Part shown: piece after piece, positions 8,133 to 16,456 of the stretch
Layout of the letters: the number at the start of each line of letters is the position of its first letter
How positions within the stretch are numbered: the first letter of the stretch is position 1
Source of the DNA: Deinococcus radiotolerans
Lineage (GTDB): Bacteria > Deinococcota > Deinococci > Deinococcales > Deinococcaceae
Direction of reading: 5' to 3'
NCBI RefSeq assembly: GCF_014647435.1
Contig: NZ_BMPE01000004.1
Span: forward strand, 124,001-188,000
Length of the DNA stretch: 64,000 nt
Translations under genes and position numbers: made by a program
Notes under the pieces: generated by a model
What the model was told of the DNA's origin: nothing
What the model saw: the letters and a program-made list of their open reading frames with translations, nothing else
The model's database searches: none

Positions 8133-10004
8133 ATGAGAATCTTGAAGGTCTGGGCATGTGCAGCGCTGCTGCTGGGCTCGTGGGCGGGCGCTCAGGCCCT
8201 GCCGAAGACAGTGCGGGAGCGGATCATTCAGGCGACGGTCATGCTGCTCCCCACCGACGAGGAGGGCGAGCTGGACGGCTCGCTCGGCTCGGGCAGCGTG
8301 ATCAGCCCGCAGGGCTTCATCCTCACGAACTACCACGTGGTGGGCGACCCCGACACCCGGCAGCTGTCCAAGTGGATTCAGGTGCGCGTGGTGCAGTTCG
8401 CGGACCGCGAACCGGTGTTCACGTACTGGGGCAAGGTGGTCGCCGCCGACCCGAACCTCGACCTGGCCATCGTGCAGATCGTGGAGGACCGCAACGAGAA
8501 ACCCGTCGGGAAGCTGAACCTGCCCTTCGTGGAGGTCGGGGATTCCAACACCCTCAGCATCGGGGATGACATCTACGTATTCGGCTTCCAGGGCACCGGC
8601 GGCATGACCCTCTCGTTCTCACGCGGGTCCGTGGGGGGCTTCACCGGGGAGGACCTGAACACCAGCGGGCGCCAGTGGGTCAAGCATGACGCGCAGACCG
8701 GGCCCGGCAACTCGGGCGGTGGGGTGTTCGACGAGAACGGCGCGCTGGTCGGGGTGCACTCGGCGGGCGTGGCCGGGGATCACAACTCGCGCACGTCGTT
8801 CATGCGGCCCCTGGCGCTCGCGTGGGGCCTGATCACCCCGAACGTGACGGGTTTCGTGGTCCGCAAGGGCGGCGGCGCGGCCGTGACGCCCAGCACGAAC
8901 ACCAGCGCCGGAGCGGGCGGCGGTGTGTGGCCCCCGGCGCTGGCGACCGGGCGGGCCAGCGTGACCGGCACGGTCCGCGTCACGGGCGGCGCGGCCGCCG
9001 GCACCTGGACGACGGACTTCACGGAAGTCACGGACGACGGCAGCCTCAAGGGCCGGGCCCGCAGCGGCAGCAAGGACCAGACAGCGTTCTTCTACTACAA
9101 CGAGGATGACAACGAAGTCTGGGTGGAGTGGACCCCGGACGGCAAGGCGTACAGCAGCTGCGTCGTGGAACCCAGCGGCGTGAAGGCCGGCAGCGGCGAC
9201 TGGACCGGCAGCCTGTACGCCTTCCCGAACCTGGAATCGGACGGCACGCGCACCGGGGACTGCGTGGTCAGCCTCAGGGCCAAGACCTCGGGCACCAGCA
9301 CGAGCACCTCCACCACGGCGGCACCGGCGGGCACGTGGCCCCCAGCGCTGGCGGCCGGTCAGACCTGGACGGTCACGTTCTCGCAGGGCGGCGCGTACAG
9401 CGTGAAGCTGGGCGCCAAGGACAGTGACGGCGATTACCCCGGCACGGCCACGCAGGGCGGCAAGACCAGCAACGCGCTGTTCACGCTCGACGGTCAGTCC
9501 CTGCTGATGATCGTCGGTCAGGCGGACAAGACCTTCCACACCTGCACCGTGGACCGCACGCTGCGCGGCAGCGCCAGGGCCTACCAGGACAGCAAGGACC
9601 CGGGCGTGGCTGCCGGGACGTGCACGCTGGCGAGCGGCGCAGCAGCCGCGTCCACCGGCAGCGCCGCCCCGGCCCTGAAGTGGCCGCTGGCCCTGAAAGT
9701 CGGGCAGCGCTGGGACGTGAGCTTCCCCGGCGTGGGCACCTTCACGGTCAGCCTGGACGAGCCGGACGAGGACAGCGGCTTCAGCGGCGCCGCCACGCGC
9801 GGCAACGAGAAGGGCAGCGTGCTGATGGACGCGGACGCCAGCGAACTGCTGGTGATCGTGCAGCGCACCGACAAGACGTTCCTGGTATGCAGCGCCGACA
9901 AGGGCGGCCTGAGCGCCGGGAGCGTCAAGGGCGACGCGACCAGTCACCGTGACAGCAAGGACAAGGGCACCAGCCTGGGCAGCTGCACCGTCACGCCCCG
10001 GTAA
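8133..10004 (+). CDS. Secreted trypsin-like serine protease with three C-terminal beta repeats
   Basis: 623 residues from ATG 8133 (a GTG at 8106 would add nine). Signal peptide 1-20. The protease domain has the full triad: His68 in 'TNYHVVG', Asp110 in 'NLDLAIV' and Ser194 in 'GPGNSGGG'. There is no PDZ domain. From about residue 265 three repeats of 90-120 residues follow. Each opens with 'xWPPALxxGxxxxV' or 'KWPLALKVGQ' and contains a 'D[KQ]T[AF]F' segment and a late Cys ('SSCVVEP', 'HTCTV', 'LVCSADK'). The repeats look like small beta-barrels for binding or export. Role probably extracytoplasmic protein processing; the substrate is unknown. Confidence 0.85.
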   Translation: MRILKVWACAALLLGSWAGAQALPKTVRERIIQATVMLLPTDEEGELDGSLGSGSVISPQGFILTNYHVVGDPDTRQLSKWIQVRVVQFADREPVFTYWGKVVAADPNLDLAIVQIVEDRNEKPVGKLNLPFVEVGDSNTLSIGDDIYVFGFQGTGGMTLSFSRGSVGGFTGEDLNTSGRQWVKHDAQTGPGNSGGGVFDENGALVGVHSAGVAGDHNSRTSFMRPLALAWGLITPNVTGFVVRKGGGAAVTPSTNTSAGAGGGVWPPALATGRASVTGTVRVTGGAAAGTWTTDFTEVTDDGSLKGRARSGSKDQTAFFYYNEDDNEVWVEWTPDGKAYSSCVVEPSGVKAGSGDWTGSLYAFPNLESDGTRTGDCVVSLRAKTSGTSTSTSTTAAPAGTWPPALAAGQTWTVTFSQGGAYSVKLGAKDSDGDYPGTATQGGKTSNALFTLDGQSLLMIVGQADKTFHTCTVDRTLRGSARAYQDSKDPGVAAGTCTLASGAAAASTGSAAPALKWPLALKVGQRWDVSFPGVGTFTVSLDEPDEDSGFSGAATRGNEKGSVLMDADASELLVIVQRTDKTFLVCSADKGGLSAGSVKGDATSHRDSKDKGTSLGSCTVTPR

Positions 10005-10017
10005 ACCAGATGTCCGT

Positions 10018-10047
10018 GAGCGCCACCCCTGCGAGAGGGTGGCGCTC
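10018..10047 (+). terminator. Intrinsic terminator after the protease gene
   Basis: GAGCGCCACCC (10018-10028) pairs perfectly with GGGTGGCGCTC (10037-10047) around an 8-nt loop. The hairpin is followed by a pyrimidine-rich CTTCTGTTCT, as expected for Rho-independent termination of the rightward gene. Confidence 0.85.
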
Positions 10048-10121
10048 CTTCTGTTCTGCTGCGGGGCGGCTGGGACCAGCCCGGCGCGGCGGCAGGTCCG
10101 TCCAGCCTGCGGCTCAATCCT

Positions 10122-11363
10122 TCAGGGGAGCAGGCGGCGCAGGTGCCACAGGTGCGCGCCGGCCCATTCGCGGCGGTCCTCGACGGCGCCCTGGATGCCA
10201 TCGAAGTAGCCGAGGGCGCGGTACAGTCCGCCGGTCAGGGTCGCGTCGGCGTGCAGGGCGCGCAGTTCGTCCAGCGGGGCGAGGTCCAGCCACTCGCGCA
10301 GGTACGCGTCGCGCGCGCCGCTCAGCACCTCCGGATCGGTGTCGGTGCCGTCCGGGCACAGGTAGGCGGGATTCGCGTCGAGGAACGGGTGCGTGAGGCT
10401 GGCGTCGGACCAGTCGAGCAGCGTCACCTGCCCGGCCTGCGTGGTGACGTTCCCGCCGTGCAGGTCCCCGTGCCCCAGCGTGAGGGGCAGGGGACTGGCG
10501 CGCAGCCGGTCCAGGGCCGCTTCCAGTTCGGGACGGCGGGCGCGCAGGGCGGTGGCCTCAGCGGGCGTCAGGGCGTTCGCGTGCGGGCCGCCCTCGCCGG
10601 CGTGAAGGCTCTCGTCGCTCAGCAGGGCGTCCAGTTGCCCCAGCAGGTACGTGGGGCCGCGCTCACGCAGGTGCAGGTCGGGCAGCAGGTGCAGGGTCGC
10701 GCGCTGCACCTGCGCCAGCTGACGCAGGACCGCCTCCGGGTCGCCCCCGGCGTCCCCGCAGGCGTCCAGCAGCAGGAAGCCGCGCCGCTCATCCGCGGCC
10801 AGGACGGGTGGGGCGGCGCCGGGAACCTCGGCGGCCAGGCGGGCGGTAACGGTCACCTCCCGCGTGAAGAAGTCCGGGACGGCCTTGAAGTACACGGGCC
10901 CGCCTAGCGCCGGAACGCGCCACAGCACGCTGATCTGCCAGTGTTTCAGCACGACCGGGTCCCCCTGGCGCGGGCGGTCCTGCGCGGCCAATTCCTCGTC
11001 CAGCCAGTTCAGGGTGCCCGCGTGCCAGTCCGGTTGGAACCAAGGCGTGCGGACCGGGCTGAGTGCAGCCGCGGCCAGGTCGCGCAGTTCGTCCGGGAGC
11101 GGGCCCGGATGGGTCGCCTGCGGCGTGAACAGCTGCCACGTGCAGGTGGCGCGGGTCACGCCGTCCCCGTCCGGGGCGTGGCGGGTGAAGGCCAAGCGCC
11201 GCCCCAGCCAGCCCTCGATACCTGCGGCGCGCGCGGCCTCCAGCACGTGCTCGCCGTAGTACACGGGCGTGGTCACGGTCAGGGTCCGGCCCTGCACCTC
11301 GTGCCCGCCGGGCGGCGTGAGCAGGAGGTGCAGGGTGGTCTCGCGGCGCGCGGGCTCACTCAT
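10122..11363 (-). CDS. Aminoglycoside phosphotransferase-fold (APH) family kinase
   Basis: 413 residues from ATG 11363; a longer in-frame start exists but adds only low-complexity residues. The C-terminal half has the kinase core: 'LTLGHGDLHGGNV' (Brenner motif, catalytic Asp) and 'VTLLDWSDASLTHPFLD' (metal-binding Asp). The N-terminal half ('YYGEHVLEAARAAGIEGWLGRR', 'ISVLWRVPALGGPVYFKAVPDFFTREV') has the ATP-site strand and Lys. Members phosphorylate antibiotics, sugars or other small molecules; nothing here fixes the substrate. The large N-terminal region is typical of the Deinococcus group. A CACGCT hexamer 6 nt before the ATG suggests a leaderless start. Confidence 0.8.
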   Translation of the reverse strand: MSEPARRETTLHLLLTPPGGHEVQGRTLTVTTPVYYGEHVLEAARAAGIEGWLGRRLAFTRHAPDGDGVTRATCTWQLFTPQATHPGPLPDELRDLAAAALSPVRTPWFQPDWHAGTLNWLDEELAAQDRPRQGDPVVLKHWQISVLWRVPALGGPVYFKAVPDFFTREVTVTARLAAEVPGAAPPVLAADERRGFLLLDACGDAGGDPEAVLRQLAQVQRATLHLLPDLHLRERGPTYLLGQLDALLSDESLHAGEGGPHANALTPAEATALRARRPELEAALDRLRASPLPLTLGHGDLHGGNVTTQAGQVTLLDWSDASLTHPFLDANPAYLCPDGTDTDPEVLSGARDAYLREWLDLAPLDELRALHADATLTGGLYRALGYFDGIQGAVEDRREWAGAHLWHLRRLLP

Positions 11364-11424
11364 GCCCGCAGCGTGGCACGTTCCCTGGCGTGCGGGCATC
11401 CGCCAGGTGACGCACCCCCGGGCG

Positions 11425-12168
11425 TTACTCGCCGTTCAGGCCGCGGAACACCTGCGCGTACGTGCCGTTCAGCGCGGCGTTGCGCAGCGGCAGCACGCGC
11501 TCCACGAGGACTTCCTGAATGCCGGGCCGGGCGAGCAGGGTCATGGTTTCCTCGATGAAGTCGTTCAGGGGCATGGCGTGCGGGTCGTGGCTGCCGCCGG
11601 GCATGAGTTCCGTGGCGACGTAGGGCGGCGCGAGTTCGATGACCTGGGCGGGCGTGCCGCGCAGCTGGTGGCGCAGGCTCTCGGTGTAGGAGCGCAGCGC
11701 GGCCTTGGTGGCGCTGTATGTGGGCGTGCGGGTCAGGGGGATGCTGGCGAGGCCGGAGGTGACGTTCACGATGACCGGGCTGGGCTGCGTGAGCAGATGG
11801 GGCAGCAGCGCCTGCGTGACGCGGACCGGGCCGAGGAGGTTGGTGGTGACGGTCGCCTCGGCGGCCGGGAGGGCCGTGCCGTCCAGGAGATTCTCGGCGA
11901 GCATGATGCCGGCGTTGTTGATCAGGACGTTCAGGGTGGGGTGGTCGGCCGCGACCTGCGCAGCAACCCTCTGGATGGAAGCGGGGTCGGTGACGTCCAG
12001 GGGATAGGCGTGCAGGCCGGGGTGGGCGGCCACGGCGGCGTCCAGAGTGCGCTGGCTGCGGCTGGCGATCAGGACGGTGTTGCCGTGGTCCAGCAGGGCC
12101 TGCGCGAGGCCCAGGCCGATGCCGCTGCCGCCGCCGGTGATCAGGATGGTGTTGCCGGTGATGTTCAT
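11425..12168 (-). CDS. Short-chain dehydrogenase/reductase (DltE-like)
   Basis: 247 residues from the ATG at 12168, which has a strong GGAGGAG site eight bases upstream. The NAD(P)-binding 'TGGGSGIG' (about 11-18), 'NVLINNAGIM', catalytic Ser in 'NVTSGLAS' and 'YSATK' are all present, so it should be active. The C-terminal pattern (ELAPPYVATEL, then a helical cap) fits the DltE-like oxidoreductases. It is divergent from an HxlR-type regulator 113 bp away, the usual partner arrangement in which HxlR proteins control an SDR responding to reactive carbonyls or quinones. Confidence 0.88.
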   Translation of the reverse strand: MNITGNTILITGGGSGIGLGLAQALLDHGNTVLIASRSQRTLDAAVAAHPGLHAYPLDVTDPASIQRVAAQVAADHPTLNVLINNAGIMLAENLLDGTALPAAEATVTTNLLGPVRVTQALLPHLLTQPSPVIVNVTSGLASIPLTRTPTYSATKAALRSYTESLRHQLRGTPAQVIELAPPYVATELMPGGSHDPHAMPLNDFIEETMTLLARPGIQEVLVERVLPLRNAALNGTYAQVFRGLNGE

Positions 12169-12244
12169 GGGGTCTCCTCCGGGGGGTAGCCTGTCGTGTG
12201 GGCCACCCATCCCTGTGTCCCGACCATACCCCCGTCACTCTCTT

Positions 12245-12275
12245 TTGGGAAGTAGGCACCCGAAAGTGCTATAGT
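12245..12275 (+). promoter_or_regulatory. Promoter of the HxlR-type regulator
   Basis: TATAGT (12270-12275) sits 6 nt before the GTG at 12282; a weak -35 TTGGGA lies at 12245-12250 with 19-bp spacing. The geometry gives a leaderless mRNA. Confidence 0.55.
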
Positions 12276-12281
12276 TACCCG

Positions 12282-12677
12282 GTGGAGAGCACTCAGAGCG
12301 TGGCACCCTGGCCGCACAGCACCCCGGAGGTCGAGGGGCTGGTGCGCGAGATGATCGGCCGCGTGGCTGACAAGTGGACCCTGATCCTGCTGGAGGTCCT
12401 GGAGGAGCGCGGCACGCTGCGCTTCACGCAGATCAGCGCGCAGGTGCCCGACATCAGCCAGAAGATGCTGACCAAGACCCTGCGGCAGATGGAATTCGAC
12501 GGCCTGCTGACCCGCGAGGTGCACCCGGTCATCCCGCCGCGCGTGGAGTATACCCTCACGCCGCTGGGCCGCAGCCTGAGCGAGGCGTTCTGCCCGGTGT
12601 GGCTGTGGGCCGAGGCGAACCACGCGGCTGTCATGCAGGCCCGGGCGCGTTTCACGGAGAATGCAGCGCATGAGTGA
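12282..12677 (+). CDS. HxlR-family winged-helix transcriptional regulator
   Basis: 131 residues starting at GTG 12282, chosen because TATAGT lies just upstream; longer in-frame starts would include the promoter. The family core is clear: 'VADKWTLILLEVLEERGTLRF', 'FTQISAQVPDISQKMLTKTLRQMEFDGLLTREV' spread over about 45-80, and 'VEYTLTPLGRSL'. HxlR proteins sense electrophiles, often through an N-terminal Cys; here no Cys precedes the helix-turn-helix, and the only Cys is near the C-terminus (FCPVW). It probably regulates the divergent SDR. The stop overlaps the next gene. Confidence 0.88.
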   Translation: MESTQSVAPWPHSTPEVEGLVREMIGRVADKWTLILLEVLEERGTLRFTQISAQVPDISQKMLTKTLRQMEFDGLLTREVHPVIPPRVEYTLTPLGRSLSEAFCPVWLWAEANHAAVMQARARFTENAAHE

Positions 12678-12915
12678 CCGGGAACTGAACTTCGCGCGCG
12701 AGATCATGGGCAGCCGCCCGTACCGGGACGTGCCCGATACCGAGGTGCTGCGGGAAGCTGAGCGCCTGCTCGACGGCTGGATGGCCGGGGAGCTGCGCAT
12801 GGAACGCCCGAAGATCTACGACCACTACGCGCTGCTGCTGCTGGCCCTGACCCGGCAGGTACGCGCGCTGGAGGCCCGGGTGGCCGAACTGGAAGCCGCG
12901 CGGGAGACCCCATGA
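12670..12915 (+). CDS. Small conserved-type protein with C-terminal coiled coil, unknown function
   Basis: 81 residues from ATG 12670, overlapping the HxlR stop and in turn overlapping trpF (ATGA), so it is translated as part of the same mRNA. No domain is recognised. The N-part is charged ('[20 protein letters not shown]'); the end ('[18 protein letters not shown]') is a heptad-patterned coiled coil that could mediate dimerisation. The position between a regulator and trpF gives no clear functional hint. Confidence 0.65.
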   Translation: MSDRELNFAREIMGSRPYRDVPDTEVLREAERLLDGWMAGELRMERPKIYDHYALLLLALTRQVRALEARVAELEAARETP

Positions 12916-13538
12916 GCGTGAAGGTCAAGGTGTGCGGCACGACCAGCGTCCACGACGCCGTCCTGAGTGCCGAGGCGGGCGCCGACGCGCTGGGGTTCAT
13001 CTTCGCGCCGGTCAGCAAGCGGCTGGTCAGCCCGCAGGTGGCGCGCGAGGCGGGCCTGAGCGTGGGTCCCAGCGTGGCGCGCGTGGGCGTGTTCCTGAAT
13101 CAGGGTCTGGACGAGGTGCTGCGCACCGCTGAGGCCGCGCGGGTCAGCGCTGTGCAACTGCACGGACCCTTGTCAAGTCTTTACGTCAATGCGGTCGCCG
13201 CGTATTATCCCGTTCTGCGTGTCGCGCAGCCCGCCGATCTGGCGGCGCAGGCGGACATGTGGCACGGGCACCCCGGCGTCACCCTGATGCTGGACGCGCC
13301 CGAACCCGGCGGCGGGATTCCGCTCGACTGGGACGCCCTGCGCCTGCTGTTCCCCCACGGGGCGTGGCTGGCCGGAGGCCTGGGGCCGGGGAACGTGGCG
13401 GCCGCCATGATCGCCCTGAGGCCCGCCGGGGTGGACGCCGTGAGCCGCCTGGAAGCGGGGGCCGGCGTGAAAGATCCCCGCGCCGTGCGGGCTTTTGTGA
13501 GCGAAACCCGCCGCGCCGCCCAGAGTTATCCACAGTGA
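12912..13538 (+). CDS. trpF: Phosphoribosylanthranilate isomerase
   Basis: 208 residues, the normal TrpF length. Catalytic Cys is in 'VKVCGTT' (residue 7) and the general-acid Asp in '[11 protein letters not shown]' (about 124). '[16 protein letters not shown]' and '[10 protein letters not shown]' are the phosphate-binding and barrel motifs. It converts N-(5'-phosphoribosyl)anthranilate to CdRP in tryptophan synthesis; no other trp genes are nearby. The last codons ('SYPQ') are written by a DnaA box that belongs to the inverted repeat 13519-13564. Confidence 0.93.
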   Translation: MSVKVKVCGTTSVHDAVLSAEAGADALGFIFAPVSKRLVSPQVAREAGLSVGPSVARVGVFLNQGLDEVLRTAEAARVSAVQLHGPLSSLYVNAVAAYYPVLRVAQPADLAAQADMWHGHPGVTLMLDAPEPGGGIPLDWDALRLLFPHGAWLAGGLGPGNVAAAMIALRPAGVDAVSRLEAGAGVKDPRAVRAFVSETRRAAQSYPQ

Positions 13539-13694
13539 AACGGCGGCCTGTGGATAACTCTGGGGTCCGTGGAACTCTTCCACCCTGCACCTGAAAAGCG
13601 TGTTTCACACGAACAAATGACCCACCGAGCAGGGTTGCGCCCTGCCCCTTATCCACAGGCTGTCCACAGCGCCTGTGGATAAACCTGTGGATAA
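13519..13694. other. DnaA-box cluster (candidate replication-origin or DnaA-titration site)
   Basis: Five perfect TTATCCACA boxes: plus at 13526 and 13649, minus at 13549-13557, 13674-13682 and 13686-13694. A degenerate CTGTCCACA lies at 13660. The first pair forms a perfect 17-bp inverted repeat (13519-13535 / 13548-13564, 12-bp spacer). The second pair forms a 12-bp one (13649-13660 / 13671-13682). A less GC-rich stretch lies between (13584-13620). There is no dnaA or dnaN gene in the window. The rest of the gap to 13799 holds no gene that I can support. Confidence 0.85.
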
Positions 13695-13799
13695 CCTGCC
13701 CGGCTCCGTGCCCGGCGCGTCCTGCTGCCCACCCCCGTGGGCGGCCTCTCATCCTGAATGGGTGCGCCGGACACTCTAACAGCCGGGTCCCCAGACCAG

Positions 13800-14672
13800 T
13801 CAAGCCGGCGCCAGCCCGAACCAGCCCGCCAAGATCTGCCCGGCCTCCACCACATCCGTCGGGTTGCCCAGCGGCAGACCCGCACCGGCGAACGGCACGC
13901 GCGCCAGCGTGTGTCCCTTCGTGCGCAGGTCCTCCAGATTCCCGTGGTCACTGCTCAGCGCCACCCGCGCCCCCGCCCCCAGCAGGCCCGAGAGCAGCGC
14001 GTCCACCCGCCGCAGGTACGACCGCCCGGCCGCCAGCGCGTCCCCGGGCACGTCCGGCGCGCCCGCGTGGCCCAGCAGATCCCCGAACCACAGGTCCAGG
14101 GTCAGCAGATCGAGTTCCGCGGCCGCGCGGGCCAGCCCCTCACCGTGCCGGATCAGCCGGTCCAACGCCGCCCGCTCCCCCACCCTGCCCTCCCAGGGCC
14201 GGGCGTACGGCAGGCCCAGCGTCGCCCCCAGCAATGGCACCCCCGGCGGGTTCAGCGGCAGGCCCGCCGCGCGGAACGCGAACGGAAAGCAGCCCATCCG
14301 GTTGCGGCGACCCGCCCCCGATTCCAGCGCCTGAAAGTACGCAGGCACGTACTCGTTGCCCAGCGCCACGCGTGCCCCCGCCTGCGCCAGCCGCACCGGC
14401 AACGCCTCTGATTCCAGCAGGCGCTGGAGCGTCGGCCCGGGATGCGGCCCGAAGTGCTCACCCATCACGCGCACCGCGTCCCGCCCCGTCAGCCAGCACG
14501 CCTGCCCCGTCCCCGACTGCGGCAGGCCCGGCACGCCCAGCGTCGCGTCCAGGCACCGGCCCGCGTCCACCAGCGGACGCAAGGTGTCCAGCGGCTGATC
14601 CCAGACACTCCCGCCCGGCGCGTCCTGCGGGTGCCCCACGCCGTCCAGCGCCAGCCACACGATCCCGCTCAA
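13800..14672 (-). CDS. Metalloenzyme-superfamily (alkaline phosphatase/phosphoglycerate mutase fold) protein
   Basis: About 290 residues. The N-terminal 'VWLALDGVG' holds the first metal Asp, and '[19 protein letters not shown]' near the C-terminus has the Asp-His and second His of the two-metal site, as in phosphopentomutase and iPGM. The central region ('[15 protein letters not shown]', '[13 protein letters not shown]') fits the superfamily's substrate lid and third metal group. The start is uncertain: TTG 14672 follows a GAGGA box, GTG 14660 is the next choice; an ATG at 14756 would sit inside the repeat element and is rejected. It may be a phosphohydrolase or mutase of unknown substrate. 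Confidence 0.75.
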   Translation of the reverse strand: MSGIVWLALDGVGHPQDAPGGSVWDQPLDTLRPLVDAGRCLDATLGVPGLPQSGTGQACWLTGRDAVRVMGEHFGPHPGPTLQRLLESEALPVRLAQAGARVALGNEYVPAYFQALESGAGRRNRMGCFPFAFRAAGLPLNPPGVPLLGATLGLPYARPWEGRVGERAALDRLIRHGEGLARAAAELDLLTLDLWFGDLLGHAGAPDVPGDALAAGRSYLRRVDALLSGLLGAGARVALSSDHGNLEDLRTKGHTLARVPFAGAGLPLGNPTDVVEAGQILAGWFGLAPA

Positions 14673-14699
14673 AGCGTCCTCACGGGCCCAGGATACGCC

Positions 14700-14773
14700 C
14701 GCATACCCTTGACCAATCCTGCATACCACGCTATAGTTTTGGACATCACCGCCCAAGAGGCGGCTTTTTTATT
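14700..14773 (+). repeat. Promoter-terminator repeat, copy 2
   Basis: TTGACC (14709-14714), 17 bp, TATAGT (14732-14737), then CCGCC (14749-14753), CAAGA, GGCGG (14759-14763) and six Ts. Promoter hexamers and terminator are identical to copy 1 at 171-244. Here the unit lies between the leftward metalloenzyme gene and the rightward RNA-repair genes; transcription from it should stop about 75 bp before the first repair gene. Confidence 0.8.
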
Positions 14774-14842
14774 ACCTGCTGCCCATCACGCTCGGCCAGT
14801 TGACGCATCCCCCCGCGGGCCAGAGCGCGGTAGCGTGCGGGC

Positions 14843-15724
14843 ATGACCCGTGACCTGCTTCCCGGAACGCGTGTGGCGCTGCACGTGCCCCTGCCTGGGC
14901 TGGCGCAGGGCACGTGGGGCGTCGTGGTGGGCGGCACAGGCAGCGTGTACGACGTGAACTTCGCGGGGGTGGTACGCCCTGTGAACCGCGTGCATCTGAA
15001 AGTCGCCCGTGCGGACGCCGAGGCCCTTCCCCTCCCGGCCGCGCATGAGGACCTGAGCCCCTATGTGCAGTACGCGTGCGTGATGGGCAGTCGCGCCTTC
15101 GGGCTGGGCACGGACGCGTCAGACACGGATGTGCGCGGCTTCTACCTGCCGCCCGCCCGGCTGCACTGGAGCCTCGCAGGTGTGCCCGAGCAGCTGGAGT
15201 TCGAGGCGCCCGGCCGCGAGGACGTGTACTGGGAGGCGGGGAAGTTCGTGCGGCTGGCGCTGCGGGCGAACCCGAACGTGCTGGAGGTGCTGGCCTCGCC
15301 GCTGCCAATGACGGTCACGCCGGTCGCGGCGGCGCTGCTGGACATCCGGGACGCGTTCCTGAGTCGCCTGATCGTCACGACGTACGGCGAGTACGTCCGG
15401 GCGCAGCTGCGCCGCCTGGAGAACGAGCGGCGCGTGCACGGCGAGGTGCGGCTGAAACACCTCGTGCACCTGCTGCGCCTGCTGATCAGCGGCGCGCACG
15501 CCCTGCGCACCGGGGAGGTCCTCGTGGACGTCACGCCGCACCGGAACGCGCTGCTGGCCATCAAGCGCGGCGAGACGGGCTGGGCCGAGGCGGACGCGTG
15601 GCGGCAGGCGCTGCAAGCCGAGTTCGAGCAGGCGGCCGAGCGCACCCGCCTGCCCGAACGGCCCGACGCCGCGCGGGTCGAGGCATGGCTGCTGGACGCC
15701 CGGCGCGCTGCGCTCGACTGGTAG
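14843..15724 (+). CDS. RlaP-like nucleotidyltransferase 1 (RNA-repair associated)
   Basis: 293 residues. An SH3-like N-terminal segment of about 55 residues precedes the polymerase-beta-type core: 'MGSRAFGLGTDASDTDVRG' (81-99), with the Gly-Ser motif and the Asp-x-Asp metal ligands of active nucleotidyltransferases. The helical C-part ('VRAQLRRLENERRVHGEVRLKHLVHLLRLL', given in two pieces by heptads around 190-220) is typical of RlaP. RlaP proteins accompany RNA ligases and are thought to add nucleotides at damaged RNA ends. TAGCGT lies 6 nt before the ATG, so the mRNA is probably leaderless. First gene of the RNA-repair cluster. Confidence 0.82.
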   Translation: MTRDLLPGTRVALHVPLPGLAQGTWGVVVGGTGSVYDVNFAGVVRPVNRVHLKVARADAEALPLPAAHEDLSPYVQYACVMGSRAFGLGTDASDTDVRGFYLPPARLHWSLAGVPEQLEFEAPGREDVYWEAGKFVRLALRANPNVLEVLASPLPMTVTPVAAALLDIRDAFLSRLIVTTYGEYVRAQLRRLENERRVHGEVRLKHLVHLLRLLISGAHALRTGEVLVDVTPHRNALLAIKRGETGWAEADAWRQALQAEFEQAAERTRLPERPDAARVEAWLLDARRAALDW

Positions 15725-15826
15725 GCGTCCGCCCGGTGCCTCCGCCATCCGGCTCAGTGCGGCCCGCGCAGCTGGCCGATGCGGGCACGTTCAGGGCGCG
15801 GCTAGGCTGCCGGGCGGTGATGCTGC

Positions 15827-16456
15827 ATGAGAGTCAAGTACCCCTCCACCCCACATCTGCCCTGGTCGCCCGGGCTTCAGAACGATGACCGCCGCATTCC
15901 GTCCCTGAGGGGCCTGGATGGACAGGAGGTGGTCGTCACCGAGAAGCTCGACGGCGAAAACACCAGCCTGTACCGCCACGACCTGCATGCGCGCAGCCTC
16001 GACACGCGGCCTCACCCGTCGCGGACGTGGGTGAAGGCCGAGCGGGGCCGCTTCGGGCATGAGATTCCGCCCGGCTGGCGGCTGTGCGGAGAGAACGTGT
16101 TCGCCGTGCACAGCCTGCGCTACGAGGCGCTGGCCGGGTACTTCTACCTGTTCAGCGTCTGGGACGACCAGAACGTGTCGCGCCCGTGGGCTGAGGTGCG
16201 GAACTGGGCGGCGCGGCTGGGCGTGCCCACCCCACGCGAGCTGTACCGGGGCGTGTGGGACGAGGCGGCCCTGCGGGCGCTGACCGTGGACACAGAGCGG
16301 ACGGAGGGGTACGTGGTGCGCGTGACGGGCGAGATTCCGTACGCGCAGTTCGGGCAGCGCGTGGCGAAGTGGGTGCGGACCGGGCACGTGCAGACCGACG
16401 AGCACTGGCTGAACCGCCCGGTGGAACGCAACGGCCTGCGGGACGACCCGGCATGA
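15827..16456 (+). CDS. ATP-dependent RNA ligase family protein
   Basis: 209 residues. The nucleotidyltransferase motifs are in order: motif I 'EKLDGENTSLY' with adenylated Lys40, motif III-like 'GENVFAVHSL' (88-97), motif IV 'EGYVVR' (160-165) and motif V 'KWVR' (181-184). There is no extra C-terminal domain, so this is a short ligase close to a bare catalytic core. It should seal 3'-OH/5'-phosphate RNA ends after healing. The stop overlaps the HD-Pnk start by ATGA, giving coupled synthesis of healing and sealing enzymes. A 102-bp gap separates it from the first nucleotidyltransferase. Confidence 0.88.
   Translation: MRVKYPSTPHLPWSPGLQNDDRRIPSLRGLDGQEVVVTEKLDGENTSLYRHDLHARSLDTRPHPSRTWVKAERGRFGHEIPPGWRLCGENVFAVHSLRYEALAGYFYLFSVWDDQNVSRPWAEVRNWAARLGVPTPRELYRGVWDEAALRALTVDTERTEGYVVRVTGEIPYAQFGQRVAKWVRTGHVQTDEHWLNRPVERNGLRDDPA

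Noticed and set aside
13600..13614. GTTTCACACGAAC as a third parS-like site near the DnaA boxes
   Set aside because: It lacks one base of the palindrome and matches only the left half well; too weak to call without binding data.
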